64,000 nucleotides of DNA from Sipunculus nudus. Its lineage: Eukaryota > Annelida > Sipuncula > Golfingiida > Sipunculidae. Shown here one piece after another: positions 63,683-64,000 of this stretch (position 1 is the stretch's first letter; every line of letters begins with the position of its first letter). The DNA lies in contig CM049309.1 of the NCBI GenBank assembly GCA_026874595.1, positions 15,400,576-15,464,575 of the forward strand, given 5' to 3'. The notes under the pieces are model-generated. The model did no database searches and was not told where the DNA came from. It worked only from the letters and a program-made list of their open reading frames with translations. The translations under genes were made by a program, and so were the position numbers.

Positions 63683-64000
63683 TATTGTATCCGCCAAAAC
63701 AGAGTTTTCAGCCCCCCGCCGCTGCCGCCGCCGCGTAGGTGTCCAGAGAACTCCTCCGTAACCACTGGGCGGAATTTTATGAAACCCAGGATTATGTTCA
63801 GGTCACATGTGAACTGCTGCGCCCCGATTTTGTTGTGACCTCTGACCTTTCCTCTGCGCTCTGCGTCCGTTTGTGCGTCTGTTTCCACACATAAACCCAC
63901 ATATCTCGGGAACCGTTTGACTGATCAGGAAAATTTTTTTGCACAAATGTAGCCCTTGGAGAGCTTTATAACATACACAAAAATGGTGGCGCCACCTACA
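63683..64000. repeat. Second copy of the ATCCGCCAAAACAGAG repeat, cut by the window end
   Basis: It aligns almost base for base with 8234-8550, including ACATATCTCGGGAACCG and AATGGTGGCGCCACC. A short GCC-rich expansion near 63718-63733 is new in this copy. Confidence 0.85.

Overview
The window is nuclear DNA of an animal. AT-rich sequence carries spliced genes with GT-AG introns, interspersed repeats, MITE-like elements and microsatellites, and has no bacterial operon features. The proteins resemble vertebrate orthologues along their whole length, and several dispersed repeats are of a kind I associate with bivalve molluscs. A lophotrochozoan, probably a bivalve, is my inference; no marker here proves the species.

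Three protein genes can be supported. (1) WASHC5 (strumpellin, WASH complex subunit 5), plus strand, coding 4749-43933. I joined 27 coding exons with consistent phases into a complete 1163-residue protein. (2) RRM2 (ribonucleotide reductase small subunit R2), minus strand, coding 53122 down to 48074. It has 8 coding exons, 396 residues, all iron ligands and the radical tyrosine, and one GC-AG intron. It converges on WASHC5. (3) The 5' part of a sperm-tail PG-rich repeat (STPG/SHIPPO) gene, probably STPG1, plus strand, starting at 53805 and leaving the window on the right. Three exons join in phase. RRM2 and this gene are head to head, with 682 bp between start codons that contain CCAAT boxes and a GC-rich site.

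Layout: 1-3050 holds transposon remains, including a non-autonomous hAT element with a perfect 8-bp target duplication inside an older inverted repeat. 3051-4748 is the presumed WASHC5 promoter and 5'UTR region. 4749-43933 is WASHC5 with repeat-filled introns. 43934-48073 is the tail-to-tail intergenic region. 48074-53122 is RRM2, 53123-53804 the shared promoter region, and 53805-64000 the STPG-like gene, whose 8.1-kb first intron is largely repeats.

The two main genes act in different pathways: endosomal actin nucleation (WASHC5) and dNTP synthesis (RRM2). I see no undescribed multi-gene system. The most unusual observations are in WASHC5. Ten or so 41-bp tandem copies of the intron 12/exon 13 splice junction carry seven decoy acceptors, and three decayed partial copies of exon 12 lie in intron 11. 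RRM2 adds a GC-AG intron and an intronic CRE/E2F-like composite site.
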